A stretch of 64,000 nucleotides of DNA, taken from NCBI RefSeq assembly GCF_902499115.1, contig NZ_CABVPN010000030.1, positions 37,866 to 101,865 on the forward strand, given 5' to 3'. This stretch comes from Burkholderia diffusa (GTDB taxonomy: Bacteria; Pseudomonadota; Gammaproteobacteria; Burkholderiales; Burkholderiaceae). Positions 43,441-52,710 of the stretch are shown piece after piece (position 1 is the first letter of the stretch; every line of letters begins with the position of its first letter). The translations under genes and the position numbers were made by a program. The notes beneath the pieces were generated by a model. That model had not been told where the DNA came from and did not search any database. It worked only from the letters and a program-made list of their open reading frames with translations.

Positions 43441-44796
43441 TCAGTCGGCCACTTTCTGGCGCATCGTCACGAATTCCTCCGCTGCGGTCGGGTGAATGCC
43501 GATCGTGTCGTCGAACTGCGCCTTCGTCGCGCCCGCGCGGATCGCGATCGCGATGCCCTGGATGATCTCGCCCGCGTCGCGGCCGACCATGTGCGCGCCG
43601 ATCACGCGCTGGCTGTCGCGCGCGACCACGAGCTTCATCAGCGTGCGCTCGTCGCGGCCCGACAGCGTGTGGCGCAGCGCCTTGAACGACGCGCGGTAGA
43701 TGTCGACCTCCCCGTGCAGGCGACGCGCATCGGCCTCGGTCAGGCCGACCGTCGCGACCTCGGGCTGGCTGAACACGGCCGACGGCACATAATCGTGATC
43801 GGCCGCGACACGCGCGCCGCCGAACAATGTCCGCGCGAGCAGTCCGCCGTCGCGCGTCGCCACCGGGGTGAGCTGCGGCCGCGACGTGACGTCGCCGATC
43901 GCATGGATCGAGGGCACCGACGTCGCCGAATACGCATCGACGGCGATCGCACCACGCGCGTCGAGCACGACGCCCGCCCGTTCGAGCCCCAGCCCTTCGA
44001 CGTTCGGCACGCGGCCGGTCGCGTAGAGCACCGCGTCGTACGGCCCGTGCTGCGCGTCGCCGACACGCACGGAGAGCGTGCCGTCGTCCGCGCGCGCGAT
44101 CGATTCGACCACCGCGCGCGCATGGATCGCGACGCCCTGCCTGGTCATCTCGTCGGTCAGGAATTGACGCACGTCGTCGTCGAAGCCGCGCAGGATCTTC
44201 TCGCCGCGATAGAAGAGATCGACATGGCTGCCGACGCCGTTGAAGATGCCCGCGAACTCGACCGCGATATAGCCGCCGCCGACCACCGCGATGCGTGCGG
44301 GCAGCGTCGCGAGCGACAGCGCCTCGCGCGACGTGATCGCATGCTCGATGCCGGGCCGCGACGGCAGCGACGGGCGCGAACCGGTCGCGATCGCGATGTG
44401 GCGCGCACGGATCGTGCGTTCGCCGATCGCGACGGTATGCGCATCGACGAGCGTCGCGCGCCCCGCGTGCATCGCGACGCCGGATTGCCGCAGCAGGTTG
44501 ATGTAGATGTCGCTGAGCCGGTTGATCTCGCGATCCTTCGCGGCGATCAGCGCGGGCCAGTCGAGCGTGCCGGCGCCGAAGGTCCAGCCGAAGCCCTTCG
44601 CGTCCTCGAGCTCGTGCGGATAGTGCGATGCGTAGACGAGCAGCTTCTTCGGAATGCAGCCGCGCAGCACGCAGGTACCGCCGATCTGCTCTTCTTCCGC
44701 TATGCCGACGCGCGCGCCGTATGACGCCGACATCCGGGCGAGCCTCACGCCGCCGGAGCCGGCCCCGATGACGAACAGGTCGTAGTCGAAATCCAT
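43441..44796 (-). CDS. gor: Glutathione-disulfide reductase
   Basis: 451 residues. FAD loop FVIGAGSGGVRLAR (8-21), redox-active disulfide GGTCVLRGCIPKK (Cys42, Cys47), NADPH-binding GGGYIAVEFAGIFNGVGS near 172, and the C-terminal IGIHPTAAEEF carrying the catalytic histidine. Reduces GSSG with NADPH in the cytoplasm. The plant/proteobacterial GRA-type C-terminus is normal. Upstream on the minus strand is a small acidic protein gene with its own terminator, so gor likely has its own promoter near 44800-44880. Confidence 0.96.
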   Translation of the reverse strand: MDFDYDLFVIGAGSGGVRLARMSASYGARVGIAEEEQIGGTCVLRGCIPKKLLVYASHYPHELEDAKGFGWTFGAGTLDWPALIAAKDREINRLSDIYINLLRQSGVAMHAGRATLVDAHTVAIGERTIRARHIAIATGSRPSLPSRPGIEHAITSREALSLATLPARIAVVGGGYIAVEFAGIFNGVGSHVDLFYRGEKILRGFDDDVRQFLTDEMTRQGVAIHARAVVESIARADDGTLSVRVGDAQHGPYDAVLYATGRVPNVEGLGLERAGVVLDARGAIAVDAYSATSVPSIHAIGDVTSRPQLTPVATRDGGLLARTLFGGARVAADHDYVPSAVFSQPEVATVGLTEADARRLHGEVDIYRASFKALRHTLSGRDERTLMKLVVARDSQRVIGAHMVGRDAGEIIQGIAIAIRAGATKAQFDDTIGIHPTAAEEFVTMRQKVAD

Positions 44797-44884
44797 CGCA
44801 AGCCCTCATCTCGATTCGGATGACGGCACGATAACAAGATTCGGGAATTCGTGTGGACCGTGGCGCCGCAGGACGCGCGCGCCA

Positions 44885-44916
44885 TAAAAAACGGCGAGAG
44901 ACGTTGCCTCTCGCCG
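44885..44916 (-). terminator. Intrinsic terminator (minus strand)
   Basis: CGGCGAGAG / CTCTCGCCG, a 9-bp perfect stem with a 7-base loop, followed on the minus strand by a U-rich run (complement of ATAAAAAA). It ends the small acidic protein gene at 45041-45265. Confidence 0.85.
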
Positions 44917-45040
44917 GTCAAACCAGCTGCCGGGTTTGCCATGCGTCACCGATCGACCACATGCCCGGCCTGCCGGCCGCGCGGCACCGGTCCGTCCGGG
45001 CGCGCGAGGGGCGCACCCGCGGCGGGACCGGCCGCCATGC

Positions 45041-45265
45041 TCAGGCCTGCGACGTGTCGCTGCCGTCCGTCGCCTGCGTATCGTCTGCCTGCTGGGGCTG
45101 CTCTTCCTTCTTCTCGAGCATGCCTTCGATCGCCTCGGCGCCCTTGAAGCCGGCGACGGCTGCCGCCGCCTTGGTCAGCAAACCCGCATCCGGATCGACC
45201 TTCTCGGCCGCCTCGACGGCTGCCACTGCGCCAGCGATTTCACCCACGGTGTTCAGGATACCCAT
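45041..45265 (-). CDS. Small acidic protein of unknown function
   Basis: 74 residues from the ATG at 45265; an ATG six bases earlier is possible, but the AAGGGG ribosome site fits the second. The N-terminal two thirds are Ala/Val/Glu-rich helix (GEIAGAVAAVEAAEKV, TKAAAAVAGFKGAEAIEGMLEKK). The last 20 residues are a disordered Glu/Gln/Asp/Thr tail (EEQPQQADDTQATDG). No signal peptide. It has its own terminator. Family not recognised; it may be a stress-type or partner-binding small protein. Confidence 0.7.
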   Translation of the reverse strand: MGILNTVGEIAGAVAAVEAAEKVDPDAGLLTKAAAAVAGFKGAEAIEGMLEKKEEQPQQADDTQATDGSDTSQA

Positions 45266-45637
45266 CGTCATCCCCTTTCAAGAAAATCGTGAGCGCATCG
45301 TCCCACGAAAAAAACCGGCAGACCGTGTTTGTCATCACCGGATACACAAGTTACGCACGAGGCCGGCCGCACGCGAAACGCACGCCGGAACGACGCCCGC
45401 GCGTGCGTTGCGGCACGCGGCGGACCCTGCACGCAGCGTAGCGGAATCGCTTCGCGCGCACTGTCAAAGTATGTTCTGGAATGCCGACGGAATCCTTACG
45501 GGCTGGCCGTTCCCGATGGAGCGGTCGCTGAATGGTCGGCCACGCGCATGAAGGTCGCGTGACGAAAAAAAGAGGCTCCCGCAGGAGCCTCTTCGATACG
45601 CGCCGAGCCTGGGCCGGCGCATGCATACCGACTTTCG
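45266..45637. other. 372-base region between the small acidic gene and the second porin gene
   Basis: No gene supported. Near 45290-45330 an A-rich run (GAAAAAAACC) lies in the presumed promoter region of the small acidic gene. The porin terminator lies at 45564-45593. Open frames across 45329-45562 look like chance. Confidence 0.5.
45564..45593 (-). terminator. Intrinsic terminator of the second porin gene
   Basis: AAGAGGCTCC / GGAGCCTCTT, a 10-bp perfect stem with a 4-base loop, followed on the minus strand by U6. It is 45 bases after the porin stop. Confidence 0.9.
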
Positions 45638-46759
45638 TCAGAAGATATTGCGCAGGCCGATCGCGATGCCGGTCTGGTTGCTGCGACCCGGCAGTTCGAC
45701 GTTCGCCGCGCCGTTCGTCTTGTTGAAGTCGATGGTGCCGTAGACTTCCGTGCGCTTGCTGAGCGCGTATTCGGCGATGCCGACGATCGCGTAGCGGTTG
45801 CCGCTCGCGAGCGTGCCGTTCGTGGTCATCGCGTTGCGCATGTGGTCGTAGTAGAACGCGCCCGTCAGCGTCAGCGGCGTGCTGACCTGCCAGCTCACGC
45901 CCGCGAACGGACCGTCGTCGATCCGGCCCGTGCCCTTCGCGACCGGAATCGACTGCTGCGCGAGCAGGCTGTCGACGAAACCGGTGTCGTCCTTCGAGCG
46001 CAGGTAGCCGGCATAGACCTTCGCCTTGCTGAACGCGTACACGACGTTCGCGTGGTAGATCGTCTGCTTGCGTGCGGAGTTGTCGCTGTTCTGCTGCGCG
46101 CCGGCCGCGATGCTGAGCGGGCCCATCACGTACGACAGCGAGACGCCCCACGCATTGCCCTTGCCGAGCGAGCCCGGGATCTGGCCCGAGAAGCCGCCCG
46201 CGCCGGTCGATTCGTAGTTCGTGCCCGTCGAATACATCGCCTTCGCGGTCAGGCCCGCGAAAGTGCCCGAGTACTTGATCTGATTGTCCGCATACAGGCC
46301 GCCGCCGAGTGCGACCGGCAGCCAGGCATTTTCGAAGTAGTTGCCGACCGTCAGCGGATCGTAGGTGTCCGACAGCAGGTCGAAGAGCGGCGTCTTCTGG
46401 CGGCCGAGCGTCACCGTGCCGTACGGGCTATCCAGACCGACGTATGCCGCACGGTTGAACAGGCGGCCGCTGTCGGAGAATGCGCCGTTCTGCAGGTTCA
46501 CGCCGCTTTCGAGCTTGAACACGGCCTTCAGGCCGCTGCCCAGGTCTTCCGTGCCGTAGATGCCGAAGCGGCTGTTGGTGATCGCGCCGTTGGTCATCGA
46601 CAGCAGGCCGTCGTTCTTGGCGTTTGCGTTGGTCAGGTAGCGGACGCTGACGTCGGCGACGCCCCAGAGCGTGACCGAGCTTTGTGCGGCCGCGTACTGG
46701 CTGGCGAATGCGAGCGCGGCGCCCCCTGCGATGACTGCGAGTCGGGTGGTCTGCTTCAT
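45638..46759 (-). CDS. Gram-negative trimeric porin (Burkholderiales type)
   Basis: 373 residues. Signal peptide cleaved after Ala25 (QYAAA / QSSVTLWG), GSGLKAVFKLESGVNLQNG, the SPYGTVTLGRQ strand, and the C-terminal phenylalanine (GLRNIF). It is similar in layout to the porin at 6547-7623 but clearly a different paralogue. AGGAAAG precedes the ATG at 46759; the frame stays open far upstream but antisense to the YoaK gene. A single-gene unit with its own terminator. Confidence 0.94.
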   Translation of the reverse strand: MKQTTRLAVIAGGAALAFASQYAAAQSSVTLWGVADVSVRYLTNANAKNDGLLSMTNGAITNSRFGIYGTEDLGSGLKAVFKLESGVNLQNGAFSDSGRLFNRAAYVGLDSPYGTVTLGRQKTPLFDLLSDTYDPLTVGNYFENAWLPVALGGGLYADNQIKYSGTFAGLTAKAMYSTGTNYESTGAGGFSGQIPGSLGKGNAWGVSLSYVMGPLSIAAGAQQNSDNSARKQTIYHANVVYAFSKAKVYAGYLRSKDDTGFVDSLLAQQSIPVAKGTGRIDDGPFAGVSWQVSTPLTLTGAFYYDHMRNAMTTNGTLASGNRYAIVGIAEYALSKRTEVYGTIDFNKTNGAANVELPGRSNQTGIAIGLRNIF

Positions 46760-46959
46760 GAGCTTTCCTATTTGTAGGTGTCTCCGTTCATTGCCGGCCG
46801 CGTGCGCAGCCGGGTGGCGATCGCGCACGTTCATGGCGCGCGCGATATGGGCTGAATCATATGACGACTGCAATCTCTGAAAGAAATTGAAACGCGCGGT
46901 AATCGCGCGACTGTCGCCCGGGAACAACGTTTCCCGTACCGGGCTTGCCTCGCGCGCCG

Positions 46960-47682
46960 TCAGGCCGTTCGCGCCACCCCGTCGCCGTCGCGACCGTCGC
47001 CGCCGCCGGTCCCCGCGCGACGCCACGCGCGCCGCACGATCTCCGCGAACGCGCCCGCAAGCAGCAGCACGGCGCCCCACAGCGCGACGTCCGGCGCGAG
47101 CCGCGTCGCGAGGCCGCCGACCACCGCGCCGGCCAGGAAGCAGAAGCTGATCGTCGCGAGCAGCGCCGAGTCGTGCAGCGCACCCGCGTCGTAGCGCGGG
47201 ATCAACCCGACGAACAGCTTCTGCGCGGCACGCCGCAGGTTGCCGGTCGTCATCACCGACGTGTACGACAGTTCCTCGAGATGGGTGAACGACAGCGTCT
47301 GCAGCGTCGCGACGAACGAGATGCCCGGAATCAGCCACGCGCTCGACGCGCCGACCAGGCCACTCGCGGCGACGCCGAGAAACGCGATCTCGACGATCAG
47401 GCTCGCGAACGCGGTGTGCCGCATCCAGCCGCGCTGCGCGGCGAGACCGAGCAGGTGCGCCACGAACACTGCGATCACGAAGCCGACGAGCGGCGGCACG
47501 TGATGCAGCGCGGCGGCCCATTCGCCGGCCGACAGGTTGATGCCGAGCAGCGCGACGTTGCCGGTCATCGTGTTCGCGAACACGTGGCCGTGGCCGACGT
47601 ACGTGTACGCGTCGAGGTAGCCGCCGGACAGCGTCAGCAACGCGGCGACAGTGAGATTGCGGCTGGCGCCGTCCAGATCCAT
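46960..47682 (-). CDS. YoaK-family (DUF1275) membrane protein
   Basis: 240 residues with six predicted transmembrane helices. LTLSGGYLDAYTYVGHGHVFANTMTGN, split across residues 16-42, is the DUF1275 hallmark, and TLSFTHLEELSYTSVMTTGNL repeats the TGN motif near 150. A C-terminal Gly/Asp/Arg tail follows. Possibly a transporter; no function is established. It lies about 60 bases downstream of the chromate-transporter halves on the same strand, and may be part of their transcript. About 200 bases separate it from the porin. Confidence 0.88.
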   Translation of the reverse strand: MDLDGASRNLTVAALLTLSGGYLDAYTYVGHGHVFANTMTGNVALLGINLSAGEWAAALHHVPPLVGFVIAVFVAHLLGLAAQRGWMRHTAFASLIVEIAFLGVAASGLVGASSAWLIPGISFVATLQTLSFTHLEELSYTSVMTTGNLRRAAQKLFVGLIPRYDAGALHDSALLATISFCFLAGAVVGGLATRLAPDVALWGAVLLLAGAFAEIVRRAWRRAGTGGGDGRDGDGVARTA

Positions 47683-47740
47683 CGATCCTCCCGTGAATAT
47701 TCGCGCCAGTATGCTGCACGGGAGATGGCTTGTCCTTGGC

Positions 47741-48268
47741 TCACTGCCCGATGCCCGTGAGCCCGATCAACGCGCCGCCCGCGAGCAGCCACAGCGGATG
47801 GAGGCGCGTGCGCCACGCGAGCACCGCGCAGGCGGCCGTGATGCCCCACTGGATCGCCGTGCGGTTCGACGCCTCGGAGATCAGCACCGCGCTGGCCGCG
47901 ACGAGCCCGACCGTGACCGGCATCAGCCCCTGCTGCACGTAGCGGCGCCACGGCCGGTCGCGAAAGCGCTCCCACGCGTGCAGCGCCAGCACAGTGACGA
48001 GCGACGACGGCCCGAACTTCGCGATCGACGCGACCAGCAGCCCGGCCCAGCCGGCCACGTGCCAGCCGACCAGCGACACGATCATCATGTTCGGCCCCGG
48101 CGCGGCCTGCGCGAGCGCGAACAGCGCGGTGAACTCGTGCGCGCTCATCCAGTGGTGCACGTCGACGACCTGCCGCTGCATCTCCGGCAGGATCGTGTTG
48201 CCGCCGCCAAACGCGAGCAGCGAAAGCTGGCTGAAGATCGTCGCGATCGCGACCAGCGTGTCGTTCAT
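47741..48268 (-). CDS. Chromate transporter, second (C-terminal-type) half
   Basis: 175 residues, five or six predicted membrane helices; opens with TIFSQLSLLAFGGGNTILPEM and carries the AQAAPGPNM motif near 54, as in the C-terminal CHR domain. Its ATG overlaps the stop of the first half, so the pair is translated together and probably assembles as a short-chain CHR heterodimer. The family exports chromate in exchange for other ions or takes part in sulfate-like anion transport. The LysR regulator of the locus is divergent upstream. Confidence 0.9.
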   Translation of the reverse strand: MNDTLVAIATIFSQLSLLAFGGGNTILPEMQRQVVDVHHWMSAHEFTALFALAQAAPGPNMMIVSLVGWHVAGWAGLLVASIAKFGPSSLVTVLALHAWERFRDRPWRRYVQQGLMPVTVGLVAASAVLISEASNRTAIQWGITAACAVLAWRTRLHPLWLLAGGALIGLTGIGQ

Positions 48269-48879
48269 GACTGGCCTCCGTCGCGCGCGGCGGCGTGCTG
48301 CGGTGCCGGCGTATCGCGGCGGCGCGACGCGAGCCAGATGCTCGCGGGCGTCAACACCAGCATCGTGGTCAGGAGCGGCATGCGCAGCACCGCGATCGCG
48401 ACGAACGCGAGCGCCGCGATGCCGGCCGCGGTGCGCGGCGCGTGCCGCAGCTGTTTCGCGACCTTCACGGCCATCGCGACGAGCAGGCCCGCGGCCGCGG
48501 CAGCGAGCCCGCCGAACAGGTGCTGCACACGCGGATCGCCCTGCGTCTTCGCATACAGCACGCCGAGCGCGACGACCACGAGCGTTGGGCCCGCGATCAA
48601 CCCGAGAATGCCGGCGAACGCGCCCGCGACGCCGCGAAAGCGCATGCCGACGGCGACCGACAGGTTGATCACGTTGCCGCCCGGCAGGAACTGGCACAGC
48701 CCGAGCAGATCCGTGAATTCGTCGGCGGTGAGCCATTTGCGCTCGTCGACGATCGTACGCCGTGCGAACGGCAGCGCGCCGCCGAACGACATCAGGCCGA
48801 GCGACAGGAAACCGGTGAACAGCTCGGCGAGGCGGATCCGGCGCGGGGACGCGACGGGCGGCGGAGAAACGGATTGCAT
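48265..48879 (-). CDS. Chromate transporter, first (N-terminal-type) half
   Basis: 204 residues. LAELFTGFLSLGLMSFGGALPFARR, split around residue 17, and LGLCQFLPGGNVINLSVAVG near 61 match the N-terminal CHR domain. The start at 48879 is chosen for GAGGA five bases before it; an ATG at 48891 is an alternative. The stop overlaps the start of the second half (ATGA). Together the two genes equal one full ChrA. The divergent LysR gene starts 97 bases away. Confidence 0.9.
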   Translation of the reverse strand: MQSVSPPPVASPRRIRLAELFTGFLSLGLMSFGGALPFARRTIVDERKWLTADEFTDLLGLCQFLPGGNVINLSVAVGMRFRGVAGAFAGILGLIAGPTLVVVALGVLYAKTQGDPRVQHLFGGLAAAAAGLLVAMAVKVAKQLRHAPRTAAGIAALAFVAIAVLRMPLLTTMLVLTPASIWLASRRRDTPAPQHAAARDGGQS

Positions 48880-48975
48880 TGGGGTCCTCATCAAACGGTG
48901 CCTCGAGGTTACCGCCGTTCCGCACCCCGGCAAAGCGATTTTATCGGCGCGCCTTTGTGACCTAGAATCACAAGC

Positions 48976-49860
48976 ATGGCACGCGATCTCCCTTCCTTTT
49001 CCGCGCTTCGGGCCTTTGAAGCAGCGGCACGACACGAAAGCTTCAGCGCCGCCGGCGACGAGCTGCATGTGACTCACGGTGCCATCAGTCGGCAAATCGC
49101 CGGGTTCGAGGCGTGGCTCGGCAAGCCGGTGTTCCACCGCTATGGCAAGCGCGTGAAGCTCACCGACGAAGGCCGCCGCTATCTGGATACCGTCCGTGCC
49201 GCGTTCGACAGCATCGCGCTCGCCACCGAGCAGCTGCGCAACACCGGTGCCGCACGCGTGCTGCGCATCAATGCGCTGCCGACCTTCGCGATGAAATGGC
49301 TGCTGCCGCGCCTGTCGCGGTTCCAGCGCGACGTGCCGAACGTCGAGCTGAAGCTGTCCACGTCGAACGCGCCGCTCGACACGCTCGACGGTTTCGACGT
49401 CGCGATCCGCCGCGGCCCCGGCCACTGGCCGAACTGCACGAGCGGCCACTTCCTCGACGAAAGCGTGATTCCGGTCTGCAGCCCGGCGCTGCTCAAGCGC
49501 GCGCCAATCGCCCGGGCGGACGATCTCGCGCGGCACGTGCTGCTGCATTCGGATACGCGGCCGGAAGGCTGGCGCGACTGGTTCGCGGCGGCCGGCGTGA
49601 CGATGAAGGGGCGCAAGCGGCAGTCGTTCGATCACTTCTACCTGGCGCTGCAGGCGGCCGTCGACGGGCTGGGCGTCGCGCTCGGCCCGCTGCCGCTGAT
49701 CGACGACGAGCTCGCGAGCGGCCGCCTCGTGATGCCGCTGCCCGGGCCGCGCATCGCGACGCGCAGCTACTGGTGGATCGCGCCGGGTGCGCCGGCCGGC
49801 GATACGCTCGTCGCGCAGTTCTGCGCGTGGCTGCAGGCGCAGTCGAATATCGGCCCGTAA
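48976..49860 (+). CDS. LysR-family regulator (GcvA-like)
   Basis: 294 residues. HTH with SFSALRAFEAAARHESFSAAGDEL, split across residues 7-30, and THGAISRQI, followed by a LysR substrate domain. FDVAIRRGPG near 138 and VDGLGVALGPLPL near 230 mark the GcvA-like subgroup. It is divergent from the split chromate transporter with 96 bases between starts, so it is likely to control that operon. The effector is unknown. Convergent with the uracil permease gene across a short hairpin. Confidence 0.93.
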   Translation: MARDLPSFSALRAFEAAARHESFSAAGDELHVTHGAISRQIAGFEAWLGKPVFHRYGKRVKLTDEGRRYLDTVRAAFDSIALATEQLRNTGAARVLRINALPTFAMKWLLPRLSRFQRDVPNVELKLSTSNAPLDTLDGFDVAIRRGPGHWPNCTSGHFLDESVIPVCSPALLKRAPIARADDLARHVLLHSDTRPEGWRDWFAAAGVTMKGRKRQSFDHFYLALQAAVDGLGVALGPLPLIDDELASGRLVMPLPGPRIATRSYWWIAPGAPAGDTLVAQFCAWLQAQSNIGP

Positions 49861-49870
49861 ATACGTGCCG

Positions 49871-49893
49871 GCGGGCGGCATTGCACCGCCCGC
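49871..49893. terminator. Convergent hairpin
   Basis: GCGGGCGG / CCGCCCGC, an 8-bp perfect stem with a 7-base loop, in the 40-base gap between the convergent LysR and permease genes. No U tract, so termination strength is uncertain. Confidence 0.5.
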
Positions 49894-49900
49894 TGCCAGA

Positions 49901-51208
49901 TCAGACCACCGGGCCCGGTTCCTTTTCCTTGCGCAGGATCGCGTACAGGATGATCGCGCCGAACGTCGCCGTGCCGATCCCGCCGAGCCCGAAGCCGCCG
50001 AACTTCAGCGAGAAGTCGCCGGCGCCGAGCACCAGCGTGACGGCCGCGACGATCAGGTTGCGGTTGTCGGAGAAGTCGACCTTGTTGACGACCCAGATCC
50101 GCGCGCCCGTCACCGCGATCAGCCCGAACACGACGATCGACACGCCGCCGAGCACCGGGCCCGGAATCGTCTGGATCACCGCGCCGAACTTCGGCGAGAA
50201 GCCCAGCCCGATCGCGATCAGCGCGGCGACCGCGAACACCAGCGTCGAATAGATCCGCGTGACGGCCATCACGCCGATGTTCTCCGCGTAGGTGGTCACG
50301 CCCGTGCCGCCGACGCTGCCCGACACGATCGTCGCGAGCCCGTCGCCGATGAACGCGCGACCGACGTAGCGGTCGAGGTTGGTGCCCGTCATCGCGCTCA
50401 CCGCCTTGATGTGGCCGAGGTTCTCCGCGACCAGGATCACCGCGATCGGCGCGAGCATCAGCATCGCGTGCGGATCGAAGACCGGCGCACGGAAGCTCGG
50501 CACGCCGAACCACGCGGCATGCGCGACGATCGAGAAATCGACCGGCTTGCCGAGGCCCATCCCGTTGGTGGCGATCGCATAGATCACGTAGGCGATCACC
50601 AGCCCGACGAGGATCAGCAGGCGCTGCATCATCCCGCGCGCGAACACCGCGACGCCGCCGACGCACAGCACCGTGACGAGCGCCATCACCGAGTCGAAGG
50701 TCGACGCCGACACGCCCTTGACCGCGATCGGCGCCAGGTTCAGCCCGATCACCGCGACCACCGCGCCGGTGACGACGGGCGGCATCAGCGTCTCGATCCA
50801 GCGCGTGCCGATCGCCTGCACCAGCGCGCCGAGCGCGACGTACACGACGCCGCACGCGATGATCCCGCCGAGCGCGACGGGGATGTTCGGGTTCGGCCCG
50901 CTGCCGCCGTAGCCCGTCACCGCGATCACGAGGCCGATGAACGCGAAGCTCGAGCCGAGGTAGCTCGGCACGCGACCGCCGACCAGCACGAAGAACAGCA
51001 GCGTGCCGATGCCCGACATGAAGATGCACAGGTTCGGGTCGAAGCCCATCAGCAGCGGCGCGAGCACGGTCGAGCCGAACATCGCGACGACGTGCTGCAC
51101 GCCCATCGCGACCATCTGCGGCCACGCGAGGCGTTCGTCGGGGCCGACCACGCGCGAGGCGGCGCCGGTCGGTTGCACCCGCCAGCGCGGGAAGTAGGAA
51201 TCGGACAT
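49901..51208 (-). CDS. uraA: Uracil/xanthine permease (NCS2 family)
   Basis: 435 residues with about 12-14 membrane helices. VQHVVAMFGSTVLAPLLMG opens the NCS2 fold. AENLGHIKAVSAMTG near 259-273 carries the substrate-binding glutamate, and GGTGVTTYAENIGVMAVT near 300-317 holds the second one (Glu in YAENIG). UraA-like sequence favours uracil over xanthine. It imports uracil by proton symport. The start at 51208 gives the family-typical N-terminus. A monocistronic unit between LysR and flgL. Confidence 0.9.
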   Translation of the reverse strand: MSDSYFPRWRVQPTGAASRVVGPDERLAWPQMVAMGVQHVVAMFGSTVLAPLLMGFDPNLCIFMSGIGTLLFFVLVGGRVPSYLGSSFAFIGLVIAVTGYGGSGPNPNIPVALGGIIACGVVYVALGALVQAIGTRWIETLMPPVVTGAVVAVIGLNLAPIAVKGVSASTFDSVMALVTVLCVGGVAVFARGMMQRLLILVGLVIAYVIYAIATNGMGLGKPVDFSIVAHAAWFGVPSFRAPVFDPHAMLMLAPIAVILVAENLGHIKAVSAMTGTNLDRYVGRAFIGDGLATIVSGSVGGTGVTTYAENIGVMAVTRIYSTLVFAVAALIAIGLGFSPKFGAVIQTIPGPVLGGVSIVVFGLIAVTGARIWVVNKVDFSDNRNLIVAAVTLVLGAGDFSLKFGGFGLGGIGTATFGAIILYAILRKEKEPGPVV

Positions 51209-51448
51209 GGGGAAAAGGGCTCCTGTCGAACGCCGGCTGCGGACGGTGCGCCGGTCTGGAATCTGGCGCGAGTTTACGGAGCGGAATTGGGGCTGGCAAG
51301 CGCGAACCGCCGGTGCAGCGGTCGTGCCGTCGGGCGGAGTGCCGGACGGCACGATCGCGCAGATGAAGCCAGATGAAGGCCGACGGAGGCCTGCCGGCGC
51401 TCGCCGCGATGCAAGCGTGCGCTCACGTCGCGGCGGGCGCCACGGGGA

Positions 51449-52687
51449 TCACGGATTGATGTACTGGAACAGCGACATGTTCTGCAGCTGCGCGTACGCC
51501 TTCTGCGCGCCGCTCAGCGCGTTCTGCACCTGCAGGTACTGGCTGATCGTCGTCACCATGTTGGTGCTGGTCAGGTCCGACAGGTTGCTGCTCGTCTGCA
51601 GCGCCGCGGTCTGGTTGACGGCCTGCATCGCCTTGACTTCCTGCTCGCGGCCGCCGACCGATGCCAGCACCGTCGTGACGTTGCGCATCGTGTTGTTGAT
51701 CTTCGTCGCGGCCGTGCCCATCGTGTTCGACAGCGCGGCGCTCGCCGTCGCGTTGCCGGTGACGGGCGTCTTCAACGCCGTGATCATCGAATCGAGCGTC
51801 GAGAACACGTCGACCCCGCTCGCCTGCGGCGCGGGCGTGACCGAAAAGGTGTCGTTGACCGACGGCGTGCCCGACACCGCCACCTTCATCCCGCTGCCGA
51901 GCGCGATCGCGGTGCCCGACGTATAGGCCTGCGCGGGCGTGGTCGTCGGCGGCGACGCCGTATTGTCGGTCACCGTGTAGGTCGGCGCGGCCGCCGTGCC
52001 GCCGAAGGTGATCGTGAACTGATGCGCGTTCGTCGCGGCCGACGGGTCCGTCACCGTGACGTTGCCGATGGTGGCCGTGCCCGTGTTGCCCACGCCGGCC
52101 GCCTGGACAGGCGAGCTGCCCAGCGCCTGCACCGACATGAACACCGAGAGGCCCGAGTCGCCCTGCGGCACGCTGCGCGAATCGTCGATCTGTACCGTGC
52201 GCGTGCCCGTATCGCCGACATAGCTGATGCCGCCGGCCGCGTTCTTCGTAAACGGCGCCGCCGCATTCTTGTAGCCGGCGAACAGGTAGTTGCCCGCGCC
52301 GTCCGTCGAGTTCGCGAGCGACAACAACTGGTCGCGATAGCCCTCGAGCTGCGTCGCGAGCGCCGCGCGGTCGCTGTCCGCGAGCGAACCGTCGCCGGCG
52401 CGCACGATCACCGACTGGACGCTGCCGAGCACGGTGCCGACGTTCTGCAGCGTCTGGTCCTCGGCCTGCAGCGACGCGAGCGCCACGTTCTGGTTCGCCG
52501 CGTACTGCGACAGCGTGGCCGACGTCATCGACAACTGCACCGCCTGCGCCGCGCCCACCGGGTTGTCGGCCGGCGTCGTCAGGCTCACGCCGCTCGAGAT
52601 CTGCTGGTAGAGCTGCGCGAGCTGGGCCTGCTGATCGTTCATCTGGCCAACGTTCAGCTGGTAGAACTGGGTCGTGGAAATCCGCAT
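51449..52687 (-). CDS. flgL: Flagellar hook-filament junction protein FlgL (HAP3)
   Basis: 412 residues. N-terminal RISTTQFYQLNVGQMNDQQ, SSGVSLTTPADNPVGAAQAVQLS and the C-terminal SQYLQVQNALSGAQKAYAQLQNMSLFQYI are the two helical zones that form the D0/D1 core, as in flagellin relatives. The middle is a variable beta domain. The ATG at 52687 is chosen; a chance open frame runs to 54844 antisense to nothing real but inside flgK in another frame. It follows flgK by 23 bases. Expressed late, probably from the sigma-28 promoter upstream of flgK. Confidence 0.96.
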   Translation of the reverse strand: MRISTTQFYQLNVGQMNDQQAQLAQLYQQISSGVSLTTPADNPVGAAQAVQLSMTSATLSQYAANQNVALASLQAEDQTLQNVGTVLGSVQSVIVRAGDGSLADSDRAALATQLEGYRDQLLSLANSTDGAGNYLFAGYKNAAAPFTKNAAGGISYVGDTGTRTVQIDDSRSVPQGDSGLSVFMSVQALGSSPVQAAGVGNTGTATIGNVTVTDPSAATNAHQFTITFGGTAAAPTYTVTDNTASPPTTTPAQAYTSGTAIALGSGMKVAVSGTPSVNDTFSVTPAPQASGVDVFSTLDSMITALKTPVTGNATASAALSNTMGTAATKINNTMRNVTTVLASVGGREQEVKAMQAVNQTAALQTSSNLSDLTSTNMVTTISQYLQVQNALSGAQKAYAQLQNMSLFQYINP

Positions 52688-52710
52688 CGTTTCTATCCTC
52701 TCGAATCCGG

